Origin: Clostridia bacterium
GTDB lineage: Bacteria > Bacillota > Thermoanaerobacteria > Thermoanaerobacterales > Thermoanaerobacteraceae
Reading direction: 5' to 3'
Assembly: GCA_012840485.1 (NCBI GenBank)
Contig: DULG01000029.1
Coordinates: 1 to 53,963 of the forward strand
DNA: 53,963 nt
Made by a program: the position numbers and the translations under genes
Notes under the pieces: model-generated
Database searches by the model: none
Told to the model about the DNA's origin: nothing
The model's input: only the letters and a program-made list of their open reading frames with translations
Shown here: positions 27,101 through 35,567 of the stretch, in pieces
Position numbering within the stretch: position 1 is the first letter of the stretch
Layout: the number at the start of each line of letters is the position of its first letter

Positions 27101-27137
27101 GCTTTACAGAATATTAGATAAGACAGGTAATATATAA
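21195..27137 (+). CDS. S-layer-anchored subtilisin-like serine protease (S8, PA, Big-type and SLH domains)
   Basis: Very large secreted protease of 1980 residues. Signal peptide (1-26); I9-like propeptide (about 90-185); S8 domain with catalytic Asp224 (VVDTGIDYRHQD), His290 (MHGQHVAG) and Ser618 (MSGTSMSSPHVAG); a PA insert (about 415-560) with NAGAVAAVIFNN, as in C5a-peptidase-type enzymes; an Fn3-like region after 700; three Big-type repeats (about 1325-1405, 1410-1490, 1492-1576); a threonine-rich linker domain; and three C-terminal SLH motifs (about 1800, 1860, 1923). SLH motifs bind pyruvylated wall polymer, so the protease sits on the cell surface, probably digesting external protein or maturing surface proteins. 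Control by sigma-H/Spo0A is suggested. Confidence 0.95.
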   Translation: MAKRLLVFLVAFTLVFSTFSSFGYSQQKPLSNPSKITLDNLKIDYDLLKQIALNKFKENLKTYEGKSKIEEKFGKEIEISRDGAPREIEIYNPSETVRVIVELEKDSLASFALKSNKTLKTLSESEKMAVLNEIDKEQSLLQNTLVKKFNFEPRHTYKTVLNGISGKVKVKDIDKIKLLPGVKDVRIANEYFLDITTAVYSTNAPTVWNELGYKGEGMVVAVVDTGIDYRHQDMKVSDPSRVKLTKEKVQQIAAQTDLPYKYFTDKVPVGWNWADNNDEIIDIGATQSMHGQHVAGIVAANGNIKGVAPEAQLIAEKVFSNNPNFSSAFSDDIIAGIDHAVAFGADVINMSLGAPAGFVREDDPENLAIKRAVENGVIVVVSAGNSAYSTKAEFYPYAMDPDIGTVGSPGLFLDAIQVAASINPGLTGKSFSVNPAPQDFDRVVYSVGSPTDHDPIDPADVLKGEYEVVYCGLGRPEDFQGKDVVGKVALISRGSITFNAKTINAQNAGAVAAVIFNNTTGTISMALGEGTKIPSVSILRDAGLAIKALLDQGQKVTVKFDGAIGTNKLGVPPGDNVTDFSSWGVTPSFDFKPEIMAPGGGIYSTLNKDSYGLMSGTSMSSPHVAGAMALIAEALKDKVSKGELTFKDGRDFVEMAKIMAMNTAKVIIDTNDNAVPYTGKILRSPKPYSPRQQGAGMIQIDKAIKTPVTITDANGKAGIALGSIGNSATFTLTLKNHSNSDVTYTLKDEYGVLTDYVLWGFNFAETTTLTGATVKFDKDTVTVPANGQQTVNVTLIIPQNAPQNIFAEGFLSFIPQDNNLPKLSVPYTAFYGSWDELRVIDSPLWEDDTYYGLTGMAGIINNELYFLGNLGGRIPDSSTIAISPNNDGVFDYGQPVLSFLRNAREFKVSVVDEKGNVIREISQEEYLRKNVAETSKARISDSWVWDGKAFNPATGQFGVVPDGQYYMRFESKIDYPNARTQVLEMPVKVDTILPEVMINDGYVDQYGYLNENYISNGKATVAWAGSDKGSGIESYILVTGKIDPVTGNVTNIETKSLPSDAVSAKVDLPNCYTFIAVLGVDYAGNISDITPKNSCIAFNPEIKDNFGPVITVKEPQVAQIFNTRDIVVSGTIEDETTFMGELYINDEKVTVNPDNTFTTTIHFNSDGKKQIKFLAFDNLYVPNDPSTYEHKTEFAIPIYIDITTPEITLNVDNFKGFISSEGVSLTVAGNVYDTGFGYKLFINGNNILNKEADDYTTFNDNFTARVPLNVGNNIISISAVDVATNKAEATVAVNVYTSDTQNYVTITYNGTPKTIQLEKVMLKLLNANPNPLYIPVGGTGKITVNAIYTDDTTKDITDKAVFESVYGDIAKVEDNGIVVGMKPGETTITATYDNKSVDIKVVVSEAVPLGISVDPPSITVPAGKMVPIAVYNHFSDGSQVDVTKDAKIIIDNPKIAQYINGVVIGLVKGSTVLTAVYNTNSLNVPVTVTDPILENITAQPPSIEIKVGDTAQLKVTASYSDGTTKDVTANAQYNFDSNIVTVDKGIVKGVKAGTTTIEISYSDKTGNKTTKVNVTVKEVPSSGGGDFVPVTPPASTEQPKGEEVSQGKVVVEGNATTLVVEENKVTNEIKDPTKKEIVFDLTNVGETSSKAIEVPVSVLSLIAENSKNIEVKSNEFRLIFDAKTLTLSKETLEQIDKAGSVKLTIEDKGKKAANLLTPASNAYDITIKAGDSKVKIDSPVKLTFEVKDAKDVRKVGVYYLNETTGKWEYVGGKIDKKAGTITAEAKHFSTYGAFEHDKQFKDVSKDFWAYDVINVLASRYIVKGMDDDTFAPNAKITRAEFAALMIRALGIAEEPYKGEFNDVKEGAWYANAIEAAYRAGIMLGDGKSMRPEDPITREEMTAVIMRVYSKLADYKEENIGNTTFADNDKISGWAKNVVANATKLGIVEGYEDDTFKPKDNATRAEAAAMLYRILDKTGNI

Positions 27138-27145
27138 CAAATAAG

Positions 27146-27185
27146 ATAAAGAGAAATGCGTCCAAATGGGCGCATTTCTCTTTAT
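27146..27185 (+). terminator. Terminator of the SLH subtilisin
   Basis: Perfect 15-bp outer stem (27146-27160 with 27171-27185, arm ATAAAGAGAAATGCG), extended inside by three more pairs, with the T-rich run inside the right arm. Confidence 0.85.
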
Positions 27186-27420
27186 TCTAATAATGTCAAT
27201 GTATCATTCACTACAATTTTTAACATACACTTCTAATTATAGATAATTTTTTTGATGATTCTTACCTTTTGTGAAGACATATTTTCACTTTGCTTATGAG
27301 TAATCGTTATTTTTTTGACAATATACACGTAATATAGACAAATGTATTTTTTAGCTATTGCATTTTTTACTTTATTGATTTATCATATTAAATATATATT
27401 TTGTAGCAAGGAGTGAGAAG
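27186..27420. other. Intergenic stretch before the serine genes
   Basis: A TTGACA occurs at 27315-27320 but no matching -10 at normal spacing. No T-box or serine leader was recognised. Nothing else supportable. Confidence 0.3.
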
Positions 27421-28509
27421 ATGAAAGATATTATATTGATGACGCCGGGACCTACAATGGTGCCGGAAGAAGTAAGAAAAGTTACTGGTATGCAACCATT
27501 ACATCACAGGACACCAGACTTTTATGCTTTATTTTCAAGATTAAATAATAATTTAAAACAAATATTTAAGACAAAAAATGAAGTTATAACTTTAACCTCC
27601 TCAGGGACAGGCGGAATGGAAGCAGTTGTCGCTAATATTTTTTCTACAGGAGACAAAGTCTTAGTTGCAAGTATAGGATATTTTGGTGAAAGATTTTATG
27701 ATATAGCAAAGGCTTATGGTCTTGATGCAGAGCTTTTAGATTTTGGCTGGGGAAATGCCGTAGACCTTAACGTATTAGAAGACAAATTAGGAAATGGTAA
27801 TTACAAAGCCCTTTTAGTTACTCACAATGAAACTTCTACAGGAGTTACAAATAATGTAAAAGAAATTGCAAAAATTGCTAATAGGTACGGCGTGGTAGTC
27901 ATCGTTGATGCTGTAAGTTCTTTAGGTGGTATACCACTTGAAATGGACGAATGGGGTATTGATGCAGTAATAACCTGTTCACAAAAATGCCTCATGGCAC
28001 CTCCGGGACTTGCCTTTGTATCATTAAGCGAAAGAGCATGGCAAATGGCTAAGACCTCAAATCTTCCAAAATATTATTTTAACTTAAAAAAAGCGAAAGA
28101 AGGGGTCTTAAAGTCAAATCCAGATACTCCTGCTACACCTGCTGTATCGACTATAATGGCTGTATCAAAATCAACAGAAATGCTACTTAATACTGGCTTA
28201 GAAGAAGTGTATAAAAGACAGGTTTTATATGGAAGTAAAGTAAGAAATTATATAAAAGATTTGGGATTAGAACTTCTTCCAAGAGAAGAAATTGCCTCCA
28301 ATTTAATAACAGCAATTAAAGTTCCAGAAAAATACAAAGCATCAGATATAATAAATTATATGAAAGAAAACTACAAAGTTTTGATAACAGGAGGGCAGGG
28401 ACTATTAAAAGGGAAGATTATAAGAATAGGGCATATGGGCTATCTGACTGACGAAATGCTTGACAAAACTTTAACAGCTCTAAAAGAAGCTGTAGACACT
28501 TTAAAATAA
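27421..28509 (+). CDS. Class V aminotransferase (phosphoserine / serine-glyoxylate type)
   Basis: PLP enzyme of 362 residues from the alanine/serine-glyoxylate aminotransferase branch. The N-terminus MTPGPTMVPEEVRKVTG, the loop SSGTGGMEAVVANI, VIVDAVSSLGGIPLEMDEWG and the PLP lysine in CSQKCLMAPPGLAF are typical. It is followed 82-106 bases later by serA, so the likely role is making phosphoserine from 3-phosphohydroxypyruvate, as a substitute for SerC, in serine synthesis. Glyoxylate-linked activity cannot be excluded. The ribosome site is AAGGAGTGAG. Confidence 0.88.
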   Translation: MKDIILMTPGPTMVPEEVRKVTGMQPLHHRTPDFYALFSRLNNNLKQIFKTKNEVITLTSSGTGGMEAVVANIFSTGDKVLVASIGYFGERFYDIAKAYGLDAELLDFGWGNAVDLNVLEDKLGNGNYKALLVTHNETSTGVTNNVKEIAKIANRYGVVVIVDAVSSLGGIPLEMDEWGIDAVITCSQKCLMAPPGLAFVSLSERAWQMAKTSNLPKYYFNLKKAKEGVLKSNPDTPATPAVSTIMAVSKSTEMLLNTGLEEVYKRQVLYGSKVRNYIKDLGLELLPREEIASNLITAIKVPEKYKASDIINYMKENYKVLITGGQGLLKGKIIRIGHMGYLTDEMLDKTLTALKEAVDTLK

Positions 28510-28615
28510 GTAGGTTACAAATCCTAAAAAGAGGGTTTTATTAAGCCGTATGGGATAAAAATAGTCCCTATGGTAAAAAAATAAGTTTCAGATGGACTAT
28601 GGAGGAGGGATAAAG

Positions 28616-30220
28616 TTGAAAGTAATTGTATCAGAAAAAATATCTGATAAAGGCATAGAATATCTTAAAAAATATGCGGAAGTTGATATAAAAGCTGGTA
28701 TACCAAGAGAAGAGCTTCTAAATATTATCAAAGATTATGATGCTCTCATAGTGAGAAGTGCAACAAAGGTAGATAGAGAGCTTATAGAAAAAGGAGAAAA
28801 ATTAAAGGTAATAGGCAGAGCAGGAACTGGCGTTGACAATATTGATGTAGAAGCAGCGACTCAGAAGGGTATTTTGGTAGTAAATGCGCCTACAGGAAAC
28901 ACTATTGCTGCGGCAGAACTTACAATAGGTCTTATGCTTGCAATTGCAAGAAATATTCCCCAAGCCTACCATGCCGTTTTAAATGGAGATTTTAGGAGAA
29001 GCAAATTCGAAGGTGTAGAGCTAAACGGTAAAACCGTAGGTATAATAGGGCTTGGCCGTATTGGTTCTTTAGTAGCCTCAAGGCTTGCGGCCTTTAACAT
29101 GAAAGTCGTTGCTTATGACCCTTATATGCCTGATGAACGCTTTGAAAAGAGTGGCGCTAAAAGGGTAAACTTAGATGAATTATTAGAACAATCAGATTTT
29201 ATCACAATACATCTACCTTTAACTTCTGAAACAAGAAAAATGATTGGGGAAAAAGAATTCAAAAAGATGAAAAAGGGTGTAAGAATAGTAAATGCTGCAA
29301 GGGGTGGGCTTATTGACGAACAAGCTCTTTACAATGCAATTAAAGAAGGTATTGTTGCAGCAGCAGGTTTAGACGTATTAGAAGTAGAGCCAAAATTTAA
29401 TATAGAGAAGCAGGATTATCATAATCCACTTTTAGAACTTCCAAATGTAGTATATGTCCCCCATCTTGGAGCTTCAACTTATGAAGCACAGGAAAATGTA
29501 AGTATAGTTATTGCTGAAGAAGTTGCTGATGTATTAAATGGCAATCTATATGGAAACATAGTCAATCTCCCTGCCATAAAGTCAGATGAATTTTTAAGGT
29601 TTAAACCATATATGAAGCTGGCAGAAATCCTAGGCAGTTTTTACTATCATATGAATGACATACCTATAAAGAGCGTAGAGGTAATATACAGGGGCGAAAT
29701 CGCAAAATCCAATACAGAGATTATAACCCTTTATGCCTTAAAAGGACTTTTAAAAAATGTGTTGGAGAGAGAAGATATAAGTATAGTAAATGCTAAATTA
29801 AGGGCAAAAGAGATGGGAATAGAGGTTGGAGAAGAGAAAATAGAAGGAACAGAGCATTATTCCAGCCTTGTAATTATTAAAGTTACAAACACATCCGGGA
29901 AATGGGTAAAATTTGCTGGTACTACTTATGGAGAAGAAATAAGAGTATTGGAATATATGGGACATAAAGTGAATTTTGAGCCTACTGAATATATGCTTTT
30001 TATTAAAAACAAAGATGTACCTGGAGTTATAGGACAAATAGGCAATGTGCTGGGCAATTTTGAAATAAACATCTCTTCCATGCAAGTAAGTCCTGATAAA
30101 ACTGACAAAACTGCTTTCATGATAATAAGTACGGACAAAGAAATTCCTGAAGAGGCAGTAAAATCCTTAAGCAAATTAGGCAGTATAATTAGGGCAAAAG
30201 CAGTGAAAGGATTAATATAG
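28616..30220 (+). CDS. serA: D-3-phosphoglycerate dehydrogenase
   Basis: First step of serine synthesis, oxidising 3-phosphoglycerate with NAD. About 534 residues, the long form: catalytic and NAD domains (GIIGLGRIGSLVASRL; active-site blocks NAARGGLIDEQAL and PHLGASTYEAQ), an intervening ASB domain, and a C-terminal ACT domain (MLFIKNKDVPGVIGQIGNVL) that senses serine. The frame opens at ATG 28592, but TTG 28616 follows GGAGGAGGG by 6 bases and gives the standard N-terminus MKVIVSEKISDKGIEYL, so it is chosen. Confidence 0.95.
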   Translation: MKVIVSEKISDKGIEYLKKYAEVDIKAGIPREELLNIIKDYDALIVRSATKVDRELIEKGEKLKVIGRAGTGVDNIDVEAATQKGILVVNAPTGNTIAAAELTIGLMLAIARNIPQAYHAVLNGDFRRSKFEGVELNGKTVGIIGLGRIGSLVASRLAAFNMKVVAYDPYMPDERFEKSGAKRVNLDELLEQSDFITIHLPLTSETRKMIGEKEFKKMKKGVRIVNAARGGLIDEQALYNAIKEGIVAAAGLDVLEVEPKFNIEKQDYHNPLLELPNVVYVPHLGASTYEAQENVSIVIAEEVADVLNGNLYGNIVNLPAIKSDEFLRFKPYMKLAEILGSFYYHMNDIPIKSVEVIYRGEIAKSNTEIITLYALKGLLKNVLEREDISIVNAKLRAKEMGIEVGEEKIEGTEHYSSLVIIKVTNTSGKWVKFAGTTYGEEIRVLEYMGHKVNFEPTEYMLFIKNKDVPGVIGQIGNVLGNFEINISSMQVSPDKTDKTAFMIISTDKEIPEEAVKSLSKLGSIIRAKAVKGLI

Positions 30221-30310
30221 GAAGTTACCAGGTATTAAAAGAATAATTTTTCAGGTTGATAACAATAATTTTATAGTTAGAGTAAAAACTTTTAACACAA
30301 GAGGCGACAT

Positions 30311-30355
30311 ATATAAATAAAAAAGAGCAGATTATCTGCTCTTTTTTATTTATAT
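30311..30355. terminator. Bidirectional terminator between serA and the PHP gene
   Basis: 21-bp perfect arms (30311-30331 and 30335-30355) with a TTA loop; both orientations end in T-runs. The last codons of the minus-strand PHP gene lie in the right arm. Confidence 0.88.
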
Positions 30356-31168
30356 TTGATACGGAGTTTTATTCCTTTTGTTAAAATAATATAGAGTATT
30401 TATTCCAAAAGATTTCACATATTCATAAGCCTTATCAAATTCAAAAGCGACATGTTCTGGATAGTGAGCATCAGAGTTTATTATAACAGGAATATTGTAT
30501 TCTCTAATCATTTCCATTATCTCTTTTGAAGGATAAATTTCTCCAACAGGTTTTCTAAACCCTGCAGTAGAAACTTCTATTACTATACCTGTTTTTGATA
30601 TTTCTTCAATATTCTTTCTTATTTTATCGAAAGTTTTAGGTCTTGGCCTAAATCCGAAGATTTTTACAAGGTCAATATGCCCAATTACATCAAATAAACC
30701 TGTTTTAGCCATTTTTTCAATTATATCAAAATATTCAATATACACTTCATCAGTATTGCGGCTTTTCCATTCTTCAATCGATTCCTCTAAGTCTATTCCC
30801 CAATCTCCAAGCCAATGGACAGACCCTATAACGTAATCCCAGGGATAGGGTTTTAAAAACATTTCCAATTCCTTCTCTTTATCAGGAAAATAATCTGCCT
30901 CAATGCCCAATTTTACAGGAAGTCCTAATGCTTTTGCTTTTTTTATCAATTCCACGTATTCTTCAATACTTTGGTCCATATAACCTTTTACCCATTCAGT
31001 TCTAAAACCATCACTTTTGTAAACATTATATCCTTCTATAAACCTGTGTCCATGTTCAGAAATTCCTATTTCTTTTAATCCCTTACTTAAACCAGAATTT
31101 ATAAATTCTTTAAGCCATTCAATGGTGCATGGCCCATTTTCTATATGTACATGATAATCTGCAGACAT
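30350..31168 (-). CDS. PHP-domain phosphoesterase, histidinol-phosphatase-like
   Basis: 272 residues of the PHP superfamily. Metal-binding motifs occur in order: ADYHVH (His6, His8), GISEHGH, GIEADY, GSVHW, GHIDLV and NSDAH, as in HisK-type histidinol-phosphate phosphatases. No other histidine gene is nearby, and PHP proteins also act on other phosphate esters, so the substrate remains open. The start at 31168 has a GGAAGAAAGAA purine-rich site just upstream on the minus strand and a good promoter. Confidence 0.85.
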   Translation of the reverse strand: MSADYHVHIENGPCTIEWLKEFINSGLSKGLKEIGISEHGHRFIEGYNVYKSDGFRTEWVKGYMDQSIEEYVELIKKAKALGLPVKLGIEADYFPDKEKELEMFLKPYPWDYVIGSVHWLGDWGIDLEESIEEWKSRNTDEVYIEYFDIIEKMAKTGLFDVIGHIDLVKIFGFRPRPKTFDKIRKNIEEISKTGIVIEVSTAGFRKPVGEIYPSKEIMEMIREYNIPVIINSDAHYPEHVAFEFDKAYEYVKSFGINTLYYFNKRNKTPYQI

Positions 31169-31213
31169 GTTCTTTCTTCCTTTCTTTAATATATTGACAC
31201 GTTAATATTTAAT

Positions 31214-31242
31214 AGTATATAACAATTATAATGTTTTGTAAA
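31214..31242 (-). promoter_or_regulatory. Promoter of the PHP gene
   Basis: On the minus strand: TTTACA (31242-31237), 17 bases, TATACT (31219-31214), about 45 bases before the start codon. Confidence 0.7.
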
Positions 31243-31257
31243 AACTAATGCAATTTG

Positions 31258-31341
31258 TGATATAATAAATAAAAAGAAGATTACTATAAGATCAACAAGC
31301 AATAGACCTCCCTTTACAACCACAGAAAAATTTTATATAAT
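31258..31341 (+). promoter_or_regulatory. Two candidate promoters of the pyrG leader
   Basis: An extended -10 TGATATAAT at 31258-31266, and a better one with TTTACA (31313-31318), 17 bases, TATAAT (31336-31341). The second gives a leader of about 180 bases before pyrG, including the micro-ORF and attenuator hairpin. A third possible -10, TAAAAT (31414-31419), stands 5 bases before GGGA. Confidence 0.6.
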
Positions 31342-31374
31342 AAAAAAGTATTTGTATATACGAGGTGTTTTTTT

Positions 31375-31416
31375 ATGTGCAGATGGCATTATAAAAAATC
31401 AAAAAAAATTATTTAA
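31375..31416 (+). CDS. Possible 13-residue leader peptide before pyrG
   Basis: ATG 31375 to TAA 31416 encodes MCRWHYKKSKKII. GAGGTG lies 8 bases before it and a good promoter just upstream. Only length and ribosome site support it. It might be a leader peptide linked to the downstream attenuator, or a chance frame. Confidence 0.3.
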   Translation: MCRWHYKKSKKII

Positions 31417-31435
31417 AATTTAAAGGGATAGGAGT

Positions 31436-31466
31436 CTCTATTTTTCTCAAAAATAGAGTTTTTTTT
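31436..31466 (+). terminator. Attenuator-type terminator in the pyrG leader
   Basis: Perfect 10-bp stem CTCTATTTTT (31436-31445) with AAAAATAGAG (31449-31458), loop CTC, followed by eight T. It lies 62 bases before the pyrG start and downstream of its promoters. Known: Firmicute pyrG is often controlled by leader termination sensitive to CTP. Inferred: the same general logic here. Confidence 0.75.
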
Positions 31467-31497
31467 ATGGGTTAAAATCCTTAAAATTTATTCATAA

Positions 31498-33127
<1,630 letters not shown>

Positions 33128-33129
<2 letters not shown>

Positions 33130-33153
33130 GGGCGGATGAATATCCAGCCCTTT
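33128..33153 (+). terminator. Terminator of pyrG
   Basis: AAGGGCGGAT (33128-33137) pairs with ATCC-A-GCCCTT (33142-33152) with one bulge, followed by a weak TTTATATA. Confidence 0.6.
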
Positions 33154-33169
33154 ATATATAAAACAAAAA

Positions 33170-33331
33170 ATAGAGGTTATAAAAGAAGACCCAAAAAATA
33201 ATGTTTTCTTAGAGTGTGCTTTAGAAGGAAATTGTGACTTCATCGTCACAGGTGACAATCATTTGCTTCAACTTAAAGAGTATAAAAATATTAAAATAGT
33301 AAAAGCAGAAGAATTTGTAACCATATTGTAA
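33170..33331 (+). pseudogene. PIN-domain toxin remnant (C-terminal part)
   Basis: Translating this frame gives IEVIKEDPKNNVFLECALEG and NCDFIVTGDNHLLQLKEYK, ending at TAA 33331. These match the C-terminal half of PIN-domain ribonucleases of VapC type (DPKDN-x-FLECA and the acidic IVTGDxxLL segment). The frame has no start codon, and a stop at 33137-33139 separates it from anything upstream, so the N-terminal half is lost. No antitoxin gene is present. A decayed toxin-antitoxin locus. Confidence 0.7.
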
Positions 33332-33336
33332 TCCTT

Positions 33337-33365
33337 TTGCAATATAACTGTAACATAAGTATACT
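33337..33365 (+). promoter_or_regulatory. Promoter of the SH3/AMIN protein
   Basis: TTGCAA (33337-33342), 17 bases, TATACT (33360-33365), about 37 bases before the start codon. Confidence 0.65.
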
Positions 33366-33409
33366 ACAATAGGCTTAAGAAGTGCAAAAAACAAAAGAGG
33401 AGGGGAGCA

Positions 33410-35449
33410 ATGGGAAGAAAAGTAAAATATTTAATTGCTTTTTTAGTGATTTTCTTAATCGCTAGCGAAACTTTTGCTTATGCGGATGTAACTTCTATGC
33501 AAAACTTACCTTCTTATTTAATTGCTACTGGTGACTATGTAAATATCAGGAAAGGTCCAGGTACGCAGTATAGCATAATAACACAAGTTAATAAAAACAC
33601 TTTATTAAATGTAATTGATAGGTCAAGCAACTGGTACAAAGTCAGACTTCAAAATGGCACAGTAGGTTGGATTGCAGGATGGCTAACGGCGACTCCTTTA
33701 CCATCTTCTATCAAAGTAACTGCCAATGATGTAAACATTAGAAAAGGCCCGGGCACTAACTACGGAATAATCACACAGGTGAAAAAAGGTACTGTCTTAA
33801 GTGCTCTTGACAAGTCAGGAGATTGGTACAAGGTTAAACTCCAAAATGGCACAATAGGTTGGATTGCAGGATGGCTGGTAGTTCCAAGTGATACTTCTAA
33901 TAATCAATCAAATAGCAATTCTGCAACTCAAAGTTCCAATATAACCCCTAATAATCAGACACCCAAAAATGATACTCCTCCTGCTAATACACAGCCTGGT
34001 TCAACAGTGACAAATAATCAAACTTCGAATACAGATATTTCCCCCTCCAGTTCAAACAATACTTCTGCGAATCAAGACAATAAAACTCCTGCTAAACTTT
34101 ACACTGTTGACAGCGTAAAATTTGATAAGCAAGGCGAATCAAAAGGTGTAATTATTTCTACTGATAGCCCTAATTATACTGTGACAAAGCAAGCAGCCAA
34201 AAGCGTTATTTTTGTGGAATTAAACAATACTGTGTTAAGGGGGGAAGTTCGCGGATTTGGTGTTGATGACGAAATAGTGAGGGGAGTTCTGCCAAATCAA
34301 ATTTCTCCCACTCTGGTTAGAATAGTAATCACCTTAAATAAAGATGCCAATTATTCTGTAACCCGTGAAGAGGGAAAATTGATAATCAATATAAATCCTT
34401 CAGTTACTTTATCCACTTCTTTAATGATAGCAGGAGATGTAGTAAATATACGAAGCGGTCCCGGAACCCAATACGATGTTGTTGCACAGCTCACAAGAGG
34501 ATACATATTAGAAATGCTTGATAAATCAGGGGACTGGTATAAAGTAAAGCTAAAAGATGGAAGAATTGGGTGGGTGGCTGGTTGGCTTGTCACAGTGTAT
34601 CAGATTGGTGATGGTTCTACCAATATTGCTGACAGAAGAACAGGCAATGTGCCTTCAAGAGGAGACCTAGGTCAAGCTCTTTCTAGTTTACCCTACGCGG
34701 GGAAGGGAGTATGGTATAGCATTTATTCTACTATGCCTACTGCTTTGGATTTGAGCCGTTTTGCCAGTTCAAATGTAACTCACATCTACCTTGAGGTTGC
34801 GACTTCCACAGCAGGATTTAAAGATGAATGGAAAGCGTGGCTGGATGACGTAGTACCTGCAGCTCACAGAGCTGGTATAAAGGTTATTGCATGGTTATAT
34901 ACAGACTTAAAAAATCCCGCCTATGATGCTGATTTAACACTTCAGGTTGCTAATTACACCACTCCAAGCGGTCATAGAGTGGATGCTGTTGCTGCAGACA
35001 TAGAAGATTTACCTCAAACAGATCCAATCAAAGCTTCTCAAATGGTAGAAGACTACGCAACGCAGGTTTTAAAAGACCTTCCTGCAGCAATGCCTTTTAT
35101 CGCGATAACTTATCCTCCTCAATATCGACCCAATTATCCTTATTCTACGATGGCGAAATATTTTAATGCAATTGCTTTAATGGACTACTGGCATGTTTCA
35201 AGTAAGGATTATACTTACGATGATTCCAAAAATTTTGTTTCTGAGTCCATAAGAAGGCTAAGAGAGTGGGTAGGGAATGACTATCATATAGAAGTCATAC
35301 TGCATGGCTATGACGAAAAAGGATTTGGGCTCCCGACATTGGAAGAATTAAGAGGAGCTTTGGATGCAGCAAAAGAGGCAACAGGATATTCAATATATAC
35401 CTGGAATACCTTGACTGACGAATTAAAAGATTTATTTGCAAGTTATTAA
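33410..35449 (+). CDS. Secreted cell-wall protein with three SH3 domains, AMIN-like domain and a barrel-like C-terminus
   Basis: 679 residues. Signal peptide (1-25), then two bacterial SH3 domains (about 40-90 and 105-155; repeated VNIRKGPGTxYxIITQV and GWIAGWL), an Asn/Ser/Thr-rich linker (about 163-225), an AMIN-like domain (about 230-330), a third SH3 domain (about 340-400), and a C-terminal domain of about 240 residues with HIYLEVAT, AHRAGIKVIAWLYTD, AVAADIEDL and IALMDYW. That layout resembles glycosidase-type TIM barrels, with Asp/Glu of ADIED as possible catalytic acids. SH3 and AMIN domains target peptidoglycan, so a wall hydrolase or wall-associated glycosidase is likely, not proven. 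Confidence 0.82.
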   Translation: MGRKVKYLIAFLVIFLIASETFAYADVTSMQNLPSYLIATGDYVNIRKGPGTQYSIITQVNKNTLLNVIDRSSNWYKVRLQNGTVGWIAGWLTATPLPSSIKVTANDVNIRKGPGTNYGIITQVKKGTVLSALDKSGDWYKVKLQNGTIGWIAGWLVVPSDTSNNQSNSNSATQSSNITPNNQTPKNDTPPANTQPGSTVTNNQTSNTDISPSSSNNTSANQDNKTPAKLYTVDSVKFDKQGESKGVIISTDSPNYTVTKQAAKSVIFVELNNTVLRGEVRGFGVDDEIVRGVLPNQISPTLVRIVITLNKDANYSVTREEGKLIININPSVTLSTSLMIAGDVVNIRSGPGTQYDVVAQLTRGYILEMLDKSGDWYKVKLKDGRIGWVAGWLVTVYQIGDGSTNIADRRTGNVPSRGDLGQALSSLPYAGKGVWYSIYSTMPTALDLSRFASSNVTHIYLEVATSTAGFKDEWKAWLDDVVPAAHRAGIKVIAWLYTDLKNPAYDADLTLQVANYTTPSGHRVDAVAADIEDLPQTDPIKASQMVEDYATQVLKDLPAAMPFIAITYPPQYRPNYPYSTMAKYFNAIALMDYWHVSSKDYTYDDSKNFVSESIRRLREWVGNDYHIEVILHGYDEKGFGLPTLEELRGALDAAKEATGYSIYTWNTLTDELKDLFASY

Positions 35450-35453
35450 AAGA

Positions 35454-35485
35454 AGGGGAATAGCAAAGGCTATTCCCCTATTATT
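35454..35485 (+). terminator. Terminator of the SH3/AMIN protein gene
   Basis: Perfect 11-bp stem AGGGGAATAGC (35454-35464) with its complement (35469-35479), loop AAAG, then ATTATTTAT. Confidence 0.8.
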
Positions 35486-35567
35486 TATGTAAAACTGTTT
35501 GATAATCAATTAATAATAGAGTATAATAATGGATGTAAAAGAATTAAATAAGGAGATTGGCAACTAA

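Noticed and set aside
27186-27420. A T-box or serine riboswitch before the serine-pathway genes
   Set aside because: No T-box sequence, specifier stem or terminator/antiterminator pair could be found in this gap.
33900-34080. A CRISPR or tandem repeat in the Asn/Ser-rich linker of the SH3 protein
   Set aside because: The repetition comes from low-complexity coding sequence; no regular repeat-spacer pattern was found here or elsewhere in the window.
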